Positions 33,102 through 41,655 of a stretch of DNA of 46,285 nt are shown one piece after another. Position 1 is the first letter of the stretch. The number at the start of each line of letters is the position of its first letter. Both the position numbers and the translations under genes were made by a program. The DNA comes from an uncultured Thermoleophilia bacterium. GTDB taxonomy: Bacteria; Actinomycetota; Thermoleophilia; UBA2241. The stretch is from positions 1 through 46,285 of the forward strand of contig CAIOZS010000228.1 of assembly GCA_903862845.1 (NCBI GenBank), read 5' to 3'. The notes under the pieces are model-generated. The model had not been told where the DNA came from and searched no databases. It worked only from the letters and a program-made list of their open reading frames with translations.

Positions 33102-33335
33102 ATGACTGAACTCAAAGAGCAGGTCGAGCAGGCTCTCGGCGACATCCGTCCGGCCCTGCAGGCCGACGGTGGCGACATCGAGCTCGTCGACGTGAAGGAC
33201 GGGGTCGTTCAGGTACGCCTCCAGGGTGCCTGCGCCGGCTGCCCCATGTCGCAGCTCACGCTGGCCAACGGCGTGGAACGGCACCTCAAGAACGTCGTGC
33301 CGGGCGTCGAGCGCGTCGAGAACATGGCGGGCTGA
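33102..33335 (+). CDS. NifU C-terminal-domain protein (Nfu-type Fe-S carrier)
   Basis: A 77-residue single NifU_C domain with CxxC at C44/C47 (QGACAGCPMS), which bridges a [4Fe-4S] cluster between two chains in this family. It would deliver clusters to apo-proteins; the clusters of the hydrogenase region are obvious clients but that is inference. It is in an operon with the Rrf2 gene and ends in a strong hairpin. Confidence 0.92.
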   Translation: MTELKEQVEQALGDIRPALQADGGDIELVDVKDGVVQVRLQGACAGCPMSQLTLANGVERHLKNVVPGVERVENMAG

Positions 33336-33351
33336 AACCCTGGTACTTCCT

Positions 33352-33393
33352 CGGCGGCCGGGTGGCGAGCAGATCTTCGTCGCCCGGCCGCCG
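33352..33393 (+). terminator. Hairpin after the nfu-like gene
   Basis: A 17-base-pair stem with two G-T pairs and an 8-base loop starts 17 bases past the stop. No clear T-run. A TATACT box at 33424-33429 further on may be the -10 of the ppk1 promoter. Confidence 0.55.
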
Positions 33394-33488
33394 GCGCGTC
33401 TGCCCTTCCCTGCGTGCAGGGCATATACTTATAGTTCCACGATCACAAGTCCGGATCCGTGCGACCCGGGCCGTCAAGGAGGGGCTGC

Positions 33489-35726
33489 ATGCGAGGCACC
33501 GACGACCACTCTCGCGCCGACGAGTACCACGGGCGCGAGGCCGTGAAGCGCAGCACCGAGGCCGCCTACGAGGAGTTCGCCACCGACACCACGCTGGCCG
33601 CCGAGAAGGCCGATGCCGACCTGCGCGACCCCGGCCTCTACGTCAATCGTGAGCTCAGCTTGCTCGACTTTTTTGAGCGCGTCGTGGACGAGGCGCGCGA
33701 CGCCAACAACCCGCTGCTCGAGCGCGTGAAGTTCGTCGGCATCCTCGGCTCCATCCTCGGTGAGTTTTTCATGGTGCGCGTCGCCGGCCTGCACCAGCAG
33801 GTCGACGCCGGCGTCACAGAGGTCTCCGCGGACGGGTACACCCCGCAGAAGCTCCTGCCCCTGGTCCAGAAGCGCGCCTGGGATCTCATGAAGGAGGCGC
33901 GCGCCTGCTTCAGCGAGCTGCGCCCGGAGCTCGACGCCGTCGGCATCCACATGGTCGACTACGCGACGCTCGACGCCGCCCAGAAGGCGGCTCTCGTCGC
34001 GTACTTCGACAAGCAGGTCTTCCCGGTGCTCACGCCGCTCGCCTTCGACCCCGGGCGGCCTTTCCCGCACATCTCCAATATGAGTCACAACCTCGCCGTG
34101 CTGATTCGCGACCAGAGCGGCGAGGAGCGTTTCGCGCGCGTCAAGGTGCCGGGCTCCCTGCCGCGCCTGGTGCCCGCGCCGCCCCCGGCCGGCGTGGCCG
34201 CAGAACCCGGCGCGGACGCTGCCGCGCCGCCTCAGCAATGGTTCACCTGGCTCGAACAGCTCATCGCCGCCAATCTGCAGTCTCTGTTCCCGGGCATGGA
34301 GATCCTCGAGTCTCACCCCTTCCGCGTGACCCGCGACGCCGAGCTTGCCATCCAGGAGCTCGAAGCCGACGACCTGCTCGAGACCATCGAGCGCTTTGTG
34401 CGCCGCCGGCGCTTTGGCTCGGTGATCCGCGTCACCATCGACGAGCAGATGCCGGAGCGTATTCGCGGCATCCTCAGCGAGAACCTGGAGCTGGGCGAGA
34501 CCGACATCTACACGGTCAAGTCGCCGCTGGGCCTCAGCAGCCTCTGGGATCTGCAGCGCATCGACCGCCCCGAGCTGTCGTATCAGCCGCTCGTGCAGTC
34601 CACGCCGGCGGTGCTGGACGGCGCCGAGGCGGCCGACATCTTCGCCGCCATCCGCCAGCGCGACATCCTTCTGCATCATCCCTACGACTCGTTCGACCCG
34701 GTCGTGGACTTCGTGAGCGCCGCTGCCGACGACCCCGACGTGCTGGCCATCAAGACCACGCTCTACCGCGTGGGCCGCAACGCGCCGGTCGTCGATGCGC
34801 TGATGGAGGCCGCCGCCAACGGCAAACAGGTGGCCGTGCTCCTCGAGCTCAAGGCGCGTTTCGACGAAGAGAGCAACATCGGCTGGGCCAAGGCCCTCGA
34901 GCGCGAGGGCGTGCACGTCGTGTACGGGCTCGTCGGCCTCAAGACGCACTCAAAGATCATGCTCGTCGTGCGCCGCGAGAGCGACCGCATCCGCCGCTAC
35001 GTGCACCTCGGCACGGGCAACTACAACAGCGTCACCACGAAGCTCTACACCGACCTCGGCTATCTCACCTGCGACGAGGACCTTGGCGCCGACGCCTCGG
35101 TGGTCTTCAATCAGCTTACCGGCTACGCCACGAGCGGCGACTACCGCAAGTTCCTCGTGGCGCCCACCACAATGCGTCGCGGCATCGAGGAGCGCATCGA
35201 CCGCGAGATCGCGCACGCGCAGCGCGGGGAAGAGGCGCACCTCATCTTCAAGATGAACTCGCTGGTCGACAAGCCGCTGATCCGCCGGCTGTACAGGGCG
35301 TCGCAAGCGGGGGTCAAGGTCGAGCTCAACGTGCGCGGCATGTGCTGCCTGCGGCCCGGCGTCCCCGGCATCAGCGACAACATCACTGAGCGCAGCATCG
35401 TCGGCCGTTTTCTCGAGCACAGCCGCATCTACTGGTTCCGCAACGGCGGCGACGAGGAGATCCTCATGGGCAGCGCCGATCTGATGCCGCGCAACCTCAA
35501 CCGGCGCGTCGAGATCCTCTTCCCGGTGCAGGACAAGGGCATCCTGCGCCGTCTGCGCGACGAGATCCTGACGGTCTACCTGAGCGACAACATGAAGACC
35601 CGCGTCCTGCGCCCCGACGGCGCCTGGGAGCACATCTGGCCGGCCGACGGCGAGGAGCCGCTGAACGCCCAGGAGTGGTTCGTGGCGCAGGCACGTGAGG
35701 CGGTGCGCAAGCAGGAGGACGAGTGA
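33489..35726 (+). CDS. ppk1: Polyphosphate kinase 1
   Basis: A 745-residue Ppk1: N-terminal helical domain beginning YVNRELSLLDFFERV, the head domain, then two PLD-like catalytic domains. The phospho-acceptor histidine is H487 (KTHSK), the second conserved histidine H644 (FLEHSRIYWF); VHLGTGNYN and MGSADLMPRNLNRRVE are family hallmarks. It makes polyphosphate from ATP reversibly. AAGGAGG lies before the ATG at 33489; an earlier GTG is less likely. A 40-residue charged N-terminal extension precedes the core. Its stop overlaps the sixA GTG. Confidence 0.95.
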   Translation: MRGTDDHSRADEYHGREAVKRSTEAAYEEFATDTTLAAEKADADLRDPGLYVNRELSLLDFFERVVDEARDANNPLLERVKFVGILGSILGEFFMVRVAGLHQQVDAGVTEVSADGYTPQKLLPLVQKRAWDLMKEARACFSELRPELDAVGIHMVDYATLDAAQKAALVAYFDKQVFPVLTPLAFDPGRPFPHISNMSHNLAVLIRDQSGEERFARVKVPGSLPRLVPAPPPAGVAAEPGADAAAPPQQWFTWLEQLIAANLQSLFPGMEILESHPFRVTRDAELAIQELEADDLLETIERFVRRRRFGSVIRVTIDEQMPERIRGILSENLELGETDIYTVKSPLGLSSLWDLQRIDRPELSYQPLVQSTPAVLDGAEAADIFAAIRQRDILLHHPYDSFDPVVDFVSAAADDPDVLAIKTTLYRVGRNAPVVDALMEAAANGKQVAVLLELKARFDEESNIGWAKALEREGVHVVYGLVGLKTHSKIMLVVRRESDRIRRYVHLGTGNYNSVTTKLYTDLGYLTCDEDLGADASVVFNQLTGYATSGDYRKFLVAPTTMRRGIEERIDREIAHAQRGEEAHLIFKMNSLVDKPLIRRLYRASQAGVKVELNVRGMCCLRPGVPGISDNITERSIVGRFLEHSRIYWFRNGGDEEILMGSADLMPRNLNRRVEILFPVQDKGILRRLRDEILTVYLSDNMKTRVLRPDGAWEHIWPADGEEPLNAQEWFVAQAREAVRKQEDE

Positions 35727-36211
35727 CGCTCCGCCTGTACTTTCTGCGCCACGGCAAGGCGTGCTCGCGCGCAGACTGGCGCGAGGACGACGATCTGAGA
35801 CCGCTCACCGACGCCGGCGAGACGGTCGTGCGCGCCGAGGGGCGCGCCATGAAGGCCATGGGGCTGGCTCCCGAGGTCATCGTCACCAGCCCCTTGGCGC
35901 GGGCGCGCCGCACCGCCGAGATCGTCGCCGAAGAGCTGGGCGTGAGCGCGCGGGTCGTCGAGGACCGGCGCCTGGCGCCCGGGTTCGACGCCGGCCGGCT
36001 CGCCGAGATCGTTGAGGGTCAGGCCGCGGCCGCGAGCCTCATGGTCGTGGGCCACGAGCCCGACCTCAGCGCCACGGTTGCCGAGCTCACGGGCGGCGGC
36101 CGCCTGGACTTCAAGAAGGGGGGCCTGGCGCGCGTCGACGTGAGGGGTCCCCGGCTCGACGACGGCATCCTGGCGTGGCTGCTCACGCCTGCCCAGATCA
36201 CGGGAGAGTGA
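35723..36211 (+). CDS. SixA-type phosphohistidine phosphatase
   Basis: A 162-residue histidine-phosphatase (PGM-like) protein with RHGKA near residue 9 (nucleophile H10), SPLARARRTAE and VVGHEPDLSA carrying the second His. SixA enzymes remove phosphate from phosphohistidine proteins. The GTG overlaps the ppk1 stop as GTGA; a link to phosphohistidine on Ppk1 itself is a tempting guess, not shown. Confidence 0.9.
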   Translation: MTLRLYFLRHGKACSRADWREDDDLRPLTDAGETVVRAEGRAMKAMGLAPEVIVTSPLARARRTAEIVAEELGVSARVVEDRRLAPGFDAGRLAEIVEGQAAAASLMVVGHEPDLSATVAELTGGGRLDFKKGGLARVDVRGPRLDDGILAWLLTPAQITGE

Positions 36212-36215
36212 CGGC

Positions 36216-38096
36216 GTGGAAATAGAGGCCAAGTACACCGTGGCGGACGCGGCGGCGCTCGCCCGCCTGGCAGAAGCGCCGGCGCTTGCCGGGTACGACA
36301 TCGAGGCCGGCGAGCGCCGCCGCGACCGCGACACCTTTCTTGACTCGGCCGACCGCCGTTTTCTCGCCGCCGGGTACTACCTGCGACGCCGCGAGACCGG
36401 CGGCGGCGTGCGCCTCACGCTGAAGCAGATCGTCACCGGCGACGCCGGCGTGCTGCGCCGCGAGGAGCTCGAGGCGCTGGTCGCGGCCGACGCGCCGCCG
36501 GCCGAGTGGCCGGCGGGCGAGCTGCGCGAGCGCGTCGAGGGCATCGCGCAAGGGGCGCCGCTCGAGCCGTTCCTGTTCCTGGAGCAGGAACGGCTGGCGC
36601 GGCGCGTCCTCGACGGCGCCCGGGAAGTGGCCGAGCTCAGCCTCGACGACGTGAGCGTTGCCGGCGGCGGGCGGGCGTGCCGCTGGTTCGAGGCCGAGCT
36701 GGAGCTCCGCGGGGACGGCGACGACGACGATCTGGAGCGGCTCGCCGGCGCGTTGCGGGCCGAGCCCGGCCTGACGCCCGAGTGCCGCGCCAAGTTCACG
36801 CGCGCCCTCGAGATCGTGGAGGCCGGCGGCGACGGCAGCCTGCTGCCGCCGGGCGAGCGGCCCGTGCACGAGACGTTTGCCGGCGGTCAGGATGCGCGCG
36901 CCCGGCGTGCGGCGGCGCTGCTGGCCCTCGACGAGGGCCTCACCCAGGGTGAGGCCGGGACACGGGCCGGCCTCTCCAGCCGCCGCGTGCGCTACTGGCT
37001 GAAGCGCTACCGCGCCGAGGGCACCGGCATCTACGGAGCGCTTGCGGCAGCTGCCGGCGATGACGCCTCCGCGTGGGGGCGCGCGGCGGAGGCCGTCGCG
37101 GCGGCGGACGAGGGCAGCGACGACAAGAAGAAGCGCCCCGGAATCCTGCCCGCCGACACCATGGCCGAGGCCGCGGTCAAGACGCTGCGCTTTCATCTGG
37201 CGCGCATGCTCGAGCACGAGGCCGGCACGCGTCTCGGCGAGGATTCGGAGGAGCTGCACGTCATGCGCGTCTCCACGCGGCGCATGCGCATGGCCCTGCG
37301 GGTCTTCGACGAGTATCTTGACCGCCAGGCGATGCGCCCCGTCCTCAAAGGCCTGCGCCGCACGGGACGCACGTTGGGCGCGGTGCGCGACCTCGACGTC
37401 TTCCAGGAGAAGACGCAGCTCTACCTCGACGCTCTGCCGCCCGCGCGCGCCGGCGATCTCGACGGCCTGCTCGCGGCCTGCCGCGCGGAACGCGAGCGCC
37501 AGCGCGAGTGCCTTGTCGACTATCTCGACGGCGGGCACTACCGCGCCTTCGTCGAGCGCTTCGAGGAGCTGCTGGACGGGCCGCTCGAGCACCTCTCGGC
37601 ACGCCCGCCCGCCGACCCTCGTCCGCAGCGCGTCGCCCAGGTCCTGCCCGGGGTGCTGTACAAGGACATGGCTGTGGTGTGGGCCTTCGAGGGTCAGCTC
37701 GGCGGCCTCGAGACCCCGCTGCCGCGTTTCCACGCTTTGCGCAAGGGCTGCAAGGGTTTGCGCTACACGCTCGAGTTCTTCGAGGACGTGCTCGGCCCCG
37801 GGGCGCGGCCGCTGATCAAGAAGGTCAAGGGTCTCCAGGACCATCTCGGCGACCTGCAGGACGCGGTCGTCACCAGCGGCGTCCTGCGCGACTACCTCAC
37901 GTGGGGCACGTGGCGCCACGGCGGTCACGACCTCCCCGGCCCCGTCGAGGTCATCGTGGCGCCGGGGGCGGCGCGCTACCTGGCCGCGCGCCAGGACGAG
38001 ATGGAGCGCCTGATCCTGACCTTCCCCGAGGTGTGGCCGACGGTTGCCGGCAGCGGCTTCAGTCGCGAGCTGGCCACGGTGATCGCCGAGATCTGA
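36216..38096 (+). CDS. CYTH-CHAD protein with an internal helix-turn-helix segment
   Basis: A 626-residue protein. Residues 1-205 are a CYTH (triphosphate tunnel) domain with the EIEAK signature and alternating acidic/basic strands. Residues 231-266 (ALLALDEGLTQGEAGTRAGLSSRRVRYWLKRY) look like a helix-turn-helix DNA-binding unit. Residues 314-620 form a CHAD domain rich in His/Arg/Lys helices (LHVMRVSTRRMRMALR, LRRTGRTLGAVRDLDVF), which binds polyphosphate in known proteins. CYTH-CHAD fusions are known; the HTH between them is unusual to me. GTG start, 4 bases past sixA; part of the polyphosphate operon. Confidence 0.88.
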   Translation: MEIEAKYTVADAAALARLAEAPALAGYDIEAGERRRDRDTFLDSADRRFLAAGYYLRRRETGGGVRLTLKQIVTGDAGVLRREELEALVAADAPPAEWPAGELRERVEGIAQGAPLEPFLFLEQERLARRVLDGAREVAELSLDDVSVAGGGRACRWFEAELELRGDGDDDDLERLAGALRAEPGLTPECRAKFTRALEIVEAGGDGSLLPPGERPVHETFAGGQDARARRAAALLALDEGLTQGEAGTRAGLSSRRVRYWLKRYRAEGTGIYGALAAAAGDDASAWGRAAEAVAAADEGSDDKKKRPGILPADTMAEAAVKTLRFHLARMLEHEAGTRLGEDSEELHVMRVSTRRMRMALRVFDEYLDRQAMRPVLKGLRRTGRTLGAVRDLDVFQEKTQLYLDALPPARAGDLDGLLAACRAERERQRECLVDYLDGGHYRAFVERFEELLDGPLEHLSARPPADPRPQRVAQVLPGVLYKDMAVVWAFEGQLGGLETPLPRFHALRKGCKGLRYTLEFFEDVLGPGARPLIKKVKGLQDHLGDLQDAVVTSGVLRDYLTWGTWRHGGHDLPGPVEVIVAPGAARYLAARQDEMERLILTFPEVWPTVAGSGFSRELATVIAEI

Positions 38097-38114
38097 ACGC
38101 GGCGCTCCCCGCGT

Positions 38115-39725
38115 CTACGGCTCGAGCGCATCTACGGTCAGGGTGCGCCCGAGCCCCTTCTCGATGGCTCCGCGGCGGTTCTCCAGCCGCCAGCGCTCCA
38201 AATGCCAATCCTTGGCCGGCCGGACCTCCAGCACGAGCGTGCCCGGCCCGTCCGCGCGCAGCGCGGCGTGGGCGATGGCCCCCGCGTGGCTGCGGTCCAT
38301 GTACTCCGCCAGGCGCAGCAGGACGCTGAGCAGGCGCACCGCCTTGCGCGTCGGCCGATCGAGCTCCGCGAAGGCAGGATGACGCGTGCCGGGGCTGGCC
38401 TTGCGATGAAACAGCGCCGTGGCCGCCATCGTGGCGGTCTCGTTCTCGTCGAAGCCCAACAGGTCGGCGTGACGGATGAGGTAGGAGCTGTGCACGTGGT
38501 GGTCGCTGTAGCTGAGAAACGTGCCGATGTCGTGCAGCAGCGCCGCGTGCTCGAAGAGCTCGCGCTGCTCGTCGCCGTAGCGATGCAGACCGGCGCCGCC
38601 GGCGCTGTCGAACAACTCCAGGGCGAGGCCGCTGACATGGCGCGCGTGAGTCTCATCGAAAGCACAGGCGCGCGCGAGCTGCAGCACGCTCCGCTCGCGC
38701 ACCGTGGGCGCGTCCGGAGACGCGTCGCGAACCCCGCGCGCGAGATGGTCCACGACCAGACCTTCGCGCAGCCCGCATTCGGCCACGGCCTGGATCTCAG
38801 CGAGGTCGAGGTCCTCCATCAGGGCGTCGAGGATGGCCGCGCCGGCGACGACGATGTCGGCGCGCGACGGGTTGAGCCCGGGGACCGCGCGCCGTTCCTC
38901 CAGACTGAGCGTGCGCAGCATTCTGGCGACCTTGCGCACCTCGCCACGACTCAGCGTGTCGATGCGCTGCGGCGTGCCGCGGCGAAGCGCGCGGACGACC
39001 ACACTCGCCAGGTTGCGGATCGTCCCCGACGTGCCGATCGCGACGTCGATGCGCTCGCCGGCGAGGTGCCTTTGGATGCGCGCCGCATCCACCTGCACCC
39101 GGCGGCGCATGGCCTCGTAGACCTTGCCGGTGACCGGGGCGCCGCTGGAGGCCTCGGGGTGCTCGCCGGTCAGGCGGATGGCTCCGAGACGCAGCGAGTC
39201 CAGGTAGTCGGCCCCCGTGCTGTCGCCGAGCGCGACTTCGGTGCTGCCGCCGCCGATGTCGACGACGAGCGCGCGCCGCTCGCCGAGGTGCACCCGGCTG
39301 AGGACACCGAGAAAGATGAGGCGAGCCTCCTCCTGGCCCGACACCACGCGTACGTCGAGGCCCGCCTCGTCACGCAGGCGGCGCACGAAGGTGGCCCGGT
39401 TGGCGGCTTCGCGGGTGGCAGACGTGGCGACTGCGACGACCGTCTGGGCGCCGCGCGTGCGCGCCAGGTCGGCGAAGCTGCGGCACACGAGGGCGGCGCG
39501 GTCCATGGCCGCCGGCTGCAGGTTGCTCTTGGCGCCGAACTCGCCCTCGCCAAGGCGTACGGACTCCTTTTGCAGGGTGATCGTGCTCCACGAGCGGTCG
39601 GGCTCGAGGCGCACGACCATGAGGCGCACCGAGTTGGTGCCGATGTCGAGAAAACCGGCGATCTGCGGCGCGGCGTCGATCTCTGAGCGGGCTAGGCTCA
39701 CGGGCGGCTCAGCGCGGCGCCGCAC
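38115..39725 (-). CDS. ppx: Ppx/GppA exopolyphosphatase with C-terminal HD domain
   Basis: A 536-residue protein: actin-like ATPase halves with the LDIGTNSVRLMVV phosphate loop, VATSATREA and DIGGGSTEV, AIGTSGTIRNLA, then an HD-type domain (FEHAALLHDIGTFLSYSDHH, RLAEYMDRS). It removes terminal phosphate from polyphosphate or the pentaphosphate of pppGpp. It converges on the CYTH-CHAD gene with an 18-base gap. The start is uncertain: the GTG at 39725 is used, a GTG at 39701 is an alternative; neither has a strong ribosome site. Confidence 0.92.
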   Translation of the reverse strand: MRRRAEPPVSLARSEIDAAPQIAGFLDIGTNSVRLMVVRLEPDRSWSTITLQKESVRLGEGEFGAKSNLQPAAMDRAALVCRSFADLARTRGAQTVVAVATSATREAANRATFVRRLRDEAGLDVRVVSGQEEARLIFLGVLSRVHLGERRALVVDIGGGSTEVALGDSTGADYLDSLRLGAIRLTGEHPEASSGAPVTGKVYEAMRRRVQVDAARIQRHLAGERIDVAIGTSGTIRNLASVVVRALRRGTPQRIDTLSRGEVRKVARMLRTLSLEERRAVPGLNPSRADIVVAGAAILDALMEDLDLAEIQAVAECGLREGLVVDHLARGVRDASPDAPTVRERSVLQLARACAFDETHARHVSGLALELFDSAGGAGLHRYGDEQRELFEHAALLHDIGTFLSYSDHHVHSSYLIRHADLLGFDENETATMAATALFHRKASPGTRHPAFAELDRPTRKAVRLLSVLLRLAEYMDRSHAGAIAHAALRADGPGTLVLEVRPAKDWHLERWRLENRRGAIEKGLGRTLTVDALEP

Positions 39726-39740
39726 AGCCGGCCGGGAAGC

Positions 39741-39944
39741 TCACGACTTGCGCTGCTTCTTGCCGCCCTTCTTCTTGCCGTCCTTCTTGGCCTGCATCTC
39801 CTTGCGGTCCTCGCTCAGCTTGTCGAGGCCCTTGCTCTTGCCGTAGACGCCAAAGTAGGTCTGAGCGATCTCGCACTTCTTGCAGCCCTTGCCGCAGCAG
39901 CCCTTCCACTCTTTGCGGCTGAACTTCTTCTTGAGGTCGGGCAT
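39741..39944 (-). CDS. Small Lys-rich CC-x3-C-x2-C protein of unknown function
   Basis: A 67-residue basic protein. WKGCCGKGCKKCEIAQTYFG holds C16, C17, C21 and C24, a compact metal-site pattern; the tail is a Lys/Gly-rich helix. The ATG at 39944 has AGGGGAG upstream. I recall similar short proteins in other bacteria but no function. It lies 15 bases before the Ppx gene on the same strand and may be co-transcribed. It could bind zinc or an Fe-S cluster and nucleic acid or polyphosphate. Confidence 0.7.
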   Translation of the reverse strand: MPDLKKKFSRKEWKGCCGKGCKKCEIAQTYFGVYGKSKGLDKLSEDRKEMQAKKDGKKKGGKKQRKS

Positions 39945-40018
39945 CGCGGCGCTCCCCTGGGTAGGTCTGTCGGCCCTTCGTCTGCAGAGATACCGCAAGC
40001 ACGCAGTGCGAAAACGCA

Positions 40019-40051
40019 AGAGGCGGCGGCTCGCTCCGAGCCGCCGCCTCT
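40019..40051 (-). terminator. Terminator of the CoA-transferase operon
   Basis: A perfect 15-base-pair GC-rich stem with a 3-base loop, 28 bases past the stop, followed on the minus strand by TGCGTTTTCG. Confidence 0.75.
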
Positions 40052-40078
40052 CGGCGATCGCGAAGCCTGCCGCGCCCT

Positions 40079-40744
40079 CTACCGGCCGAAAGCTTCCAGC
40101 TTGACGTCGTCGGCCACGGTGTACGCCATGTCGGTGCACGCGGCGATGTCGTCCAGTGAGTAGCCCGTCGCCACTTCGGTGAGCACGAACGGCTGGCCCT
40201 TATCGCGGCGGAAGACGCTGCGCTCCGTGATGATGACGTCGACCTGGTCGGCGGCGGTGAGCGGGAACGTGCATCGCTTCATCAGTTTTGAGGTGCCGTC
40301 CTTGGCCACGTGTTCAGTGAGGATGAACACGTGCTTGGCGCCGACGACGAGATCCATGGCTCCGCCCATGCCGGCCAGGCGCGCGCCCGGGATCATGTAG
40401 CTGGCGATGCTGCCCTCGCCGTCCACCTGGAAGCAGCCCAGGAAGGTCGCGTCGAGGTGCCCCCCGCGGATCATGCAGAACGACGTCATGGAATCGAAGT
40501 AGCTGCCCCCCGGGAGCAGCGTGATCGGGTCGTTGCCGGCATTGGCCCGGTCGACGTCCTCGCAGCCGGGATCCGGTCGCGGCCCCAGGTGCAAGGCCCC
40601 GTTCTCGGTCTGGAGGACAACGTAGACGTCGCGCGGCATGAAGTTGGCGATCAGCGTCGGGAGTCCGATGCCGAGGTTGACATACATGCCGTCATGCAGC
40701 TCCAGCGCGGCACGGCGGGCGATGGTCTCCTTGTTACTGGCCAT
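40079..40744 (-). CDS. 3-oxoacid/acetate-type CoA-transferase subunit B
   Basis: A 221-residue protein of CoA-transferase family I, beta subunit: GMYVNLGIGLPTLIANF start, catalytic glutamate E47 in LQTENGALHLG, then MIRGGHLDATFLGCFQVD and GAMDLVVGAK. It pairs with the adjacent alpha subunit to move CoA between acyl-CoA and carboxylic acids (for example acetate, butyrate, acetoacetate). The start is 1 base past the subunit A stop. Substrate not determinable from sequence. Confidence 0.92.
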   Translation of the reverse strand: MASNKETIARRAALELHDGMYVNLGIGLPTLIANFMPRDVYVVLQTENGALHLGPRPDPGCEDVDRANAGNDPITLLPGGSYFDSMTSFCMIRGGHLDATFLGCFQVDGEGSIASYMIPGARLAGMGGAMDLVVGAKHVFILTEHVAKDGTSKLMKRCTFPLTAADQVDVIITERSVFRRDKGQPFVLTEVATGYSLDDIAACTDMAYTVADDVKLEAFGR

Positions 40745-40745
40745 G

Positions 40746-41471
40746 TCACACCTCCTTGATCGGCAGGTCGGTGTAGTGGGCGGGCTCGACCGGCCGCTCG
40801 ACCGCGTAAAGCAGATCCGAGCGGACCACGGTGTCGATGTAGATGCCCTGCGTCTGGATCGCCTCGGCGTCCAGCTCGCCCATGCAGTACAGGTTCTCGA
40901 CCTCGGCGATGACGTGGTCGGCACAGGTCGCCATGACGGTGTTGTGATTCCGTGAGGTGCCCCGATACATGAGATTGCCGCGCCAGTCGCCCTTGTGAGC
41001 GCGCACGATCGCCACGTCGGCATGCAAGGCGGTCTCGAGAAGGTAGACCTGGCCGTCCACCTCGATCTTCTGCTTGCCGTTCTCGACCTCGGTGCCCACG
41101 CCTACCGGCGTGAGCACGCCCCCCAGGCCGCCGCCGCCGCAGCGGCAGCGCTCCACCAGGGTGCCCTGGGGGTTCAGCTCCACCTCGAGGGCCCCGGAGT
41201 TCATCGCCTCGGCGATGTACGGCGTCGTGCCGACGTGGCTGGTGATCATCTTGCGCACCATGCCACGCCGTACCAGCTCGACGAGGCCGCGTTCGCGGTA
41301 GCCCGCGTCGTTGGCGATGAGGGTGAGGTCTTTGAGGTGCCGGATGCGCTTCATGCCGTCGATCAGCGTCAGCGGATCGCCTTGCCCAATGAACCCTCCG
41401 ACGGCGATCGTCATGCCGGACTCAAGATAGGAGAGCGCCTCTTCCAGGGGGGTCACCTTGTTCTGTCGCAC
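40746..41471 (-). CDS. 3-oxoacid/acetate-type CoA-transferase subunit A
   Basis: A 241-residue alpha subunit of CoA-transferase family I: SGMTIAVGGFIGQGDPLTLID, LTLIANDAGY, GTLVERCRCGGGGLGG (normally GTLaERiRagGaGi.a), HADVAIVRAHKGDWRGNLMYRG. The CRCGGGG stretch is a Cys-rich variant of that loop. GTG start with GGTGGAG upstream. With subunit B it would fit fermentative acid uptake or export. Confidence 0.92.
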   Translation of the reverse strand: MRQNKVTPLEEALSYLESGMTIAVGGFIGQGDPLTLIDGMKRIRHLKDLTLIANDAGYRERGLVELVRRGMVRKMITSHVGTTPYIAEAMNSGALEVELNPQGTLVERCRCGGGGLGGVLTPVGVGTEVENGKQKIEVDGQVYLLETALHADVAIVRAHKGDWRGNLMYRGTSRNHNTVMATCADHVIAEVENLYCMGELDAEAIQTQGIYIDTVVRSDLLYAVERPVEPAHYTDLPIKEV

Positions 41472-41655
41472 TGCTCCACCTCGCCGCTCTCGTAGCCTGT
41501 TGGGTCAGCTGCTACGCTACCACGCCGCACGAGAGCGTTCGAGCGCCGGGATGGCGTGGAGGGGGAGGCGCGGCGTCACTGGCCGTTTCGTCCTGCGGTC
41601 ACTCCATCCGCATCCTGTATACTGCCCGCGGCGCGTGGTCCGAAGGGAGGGTACG

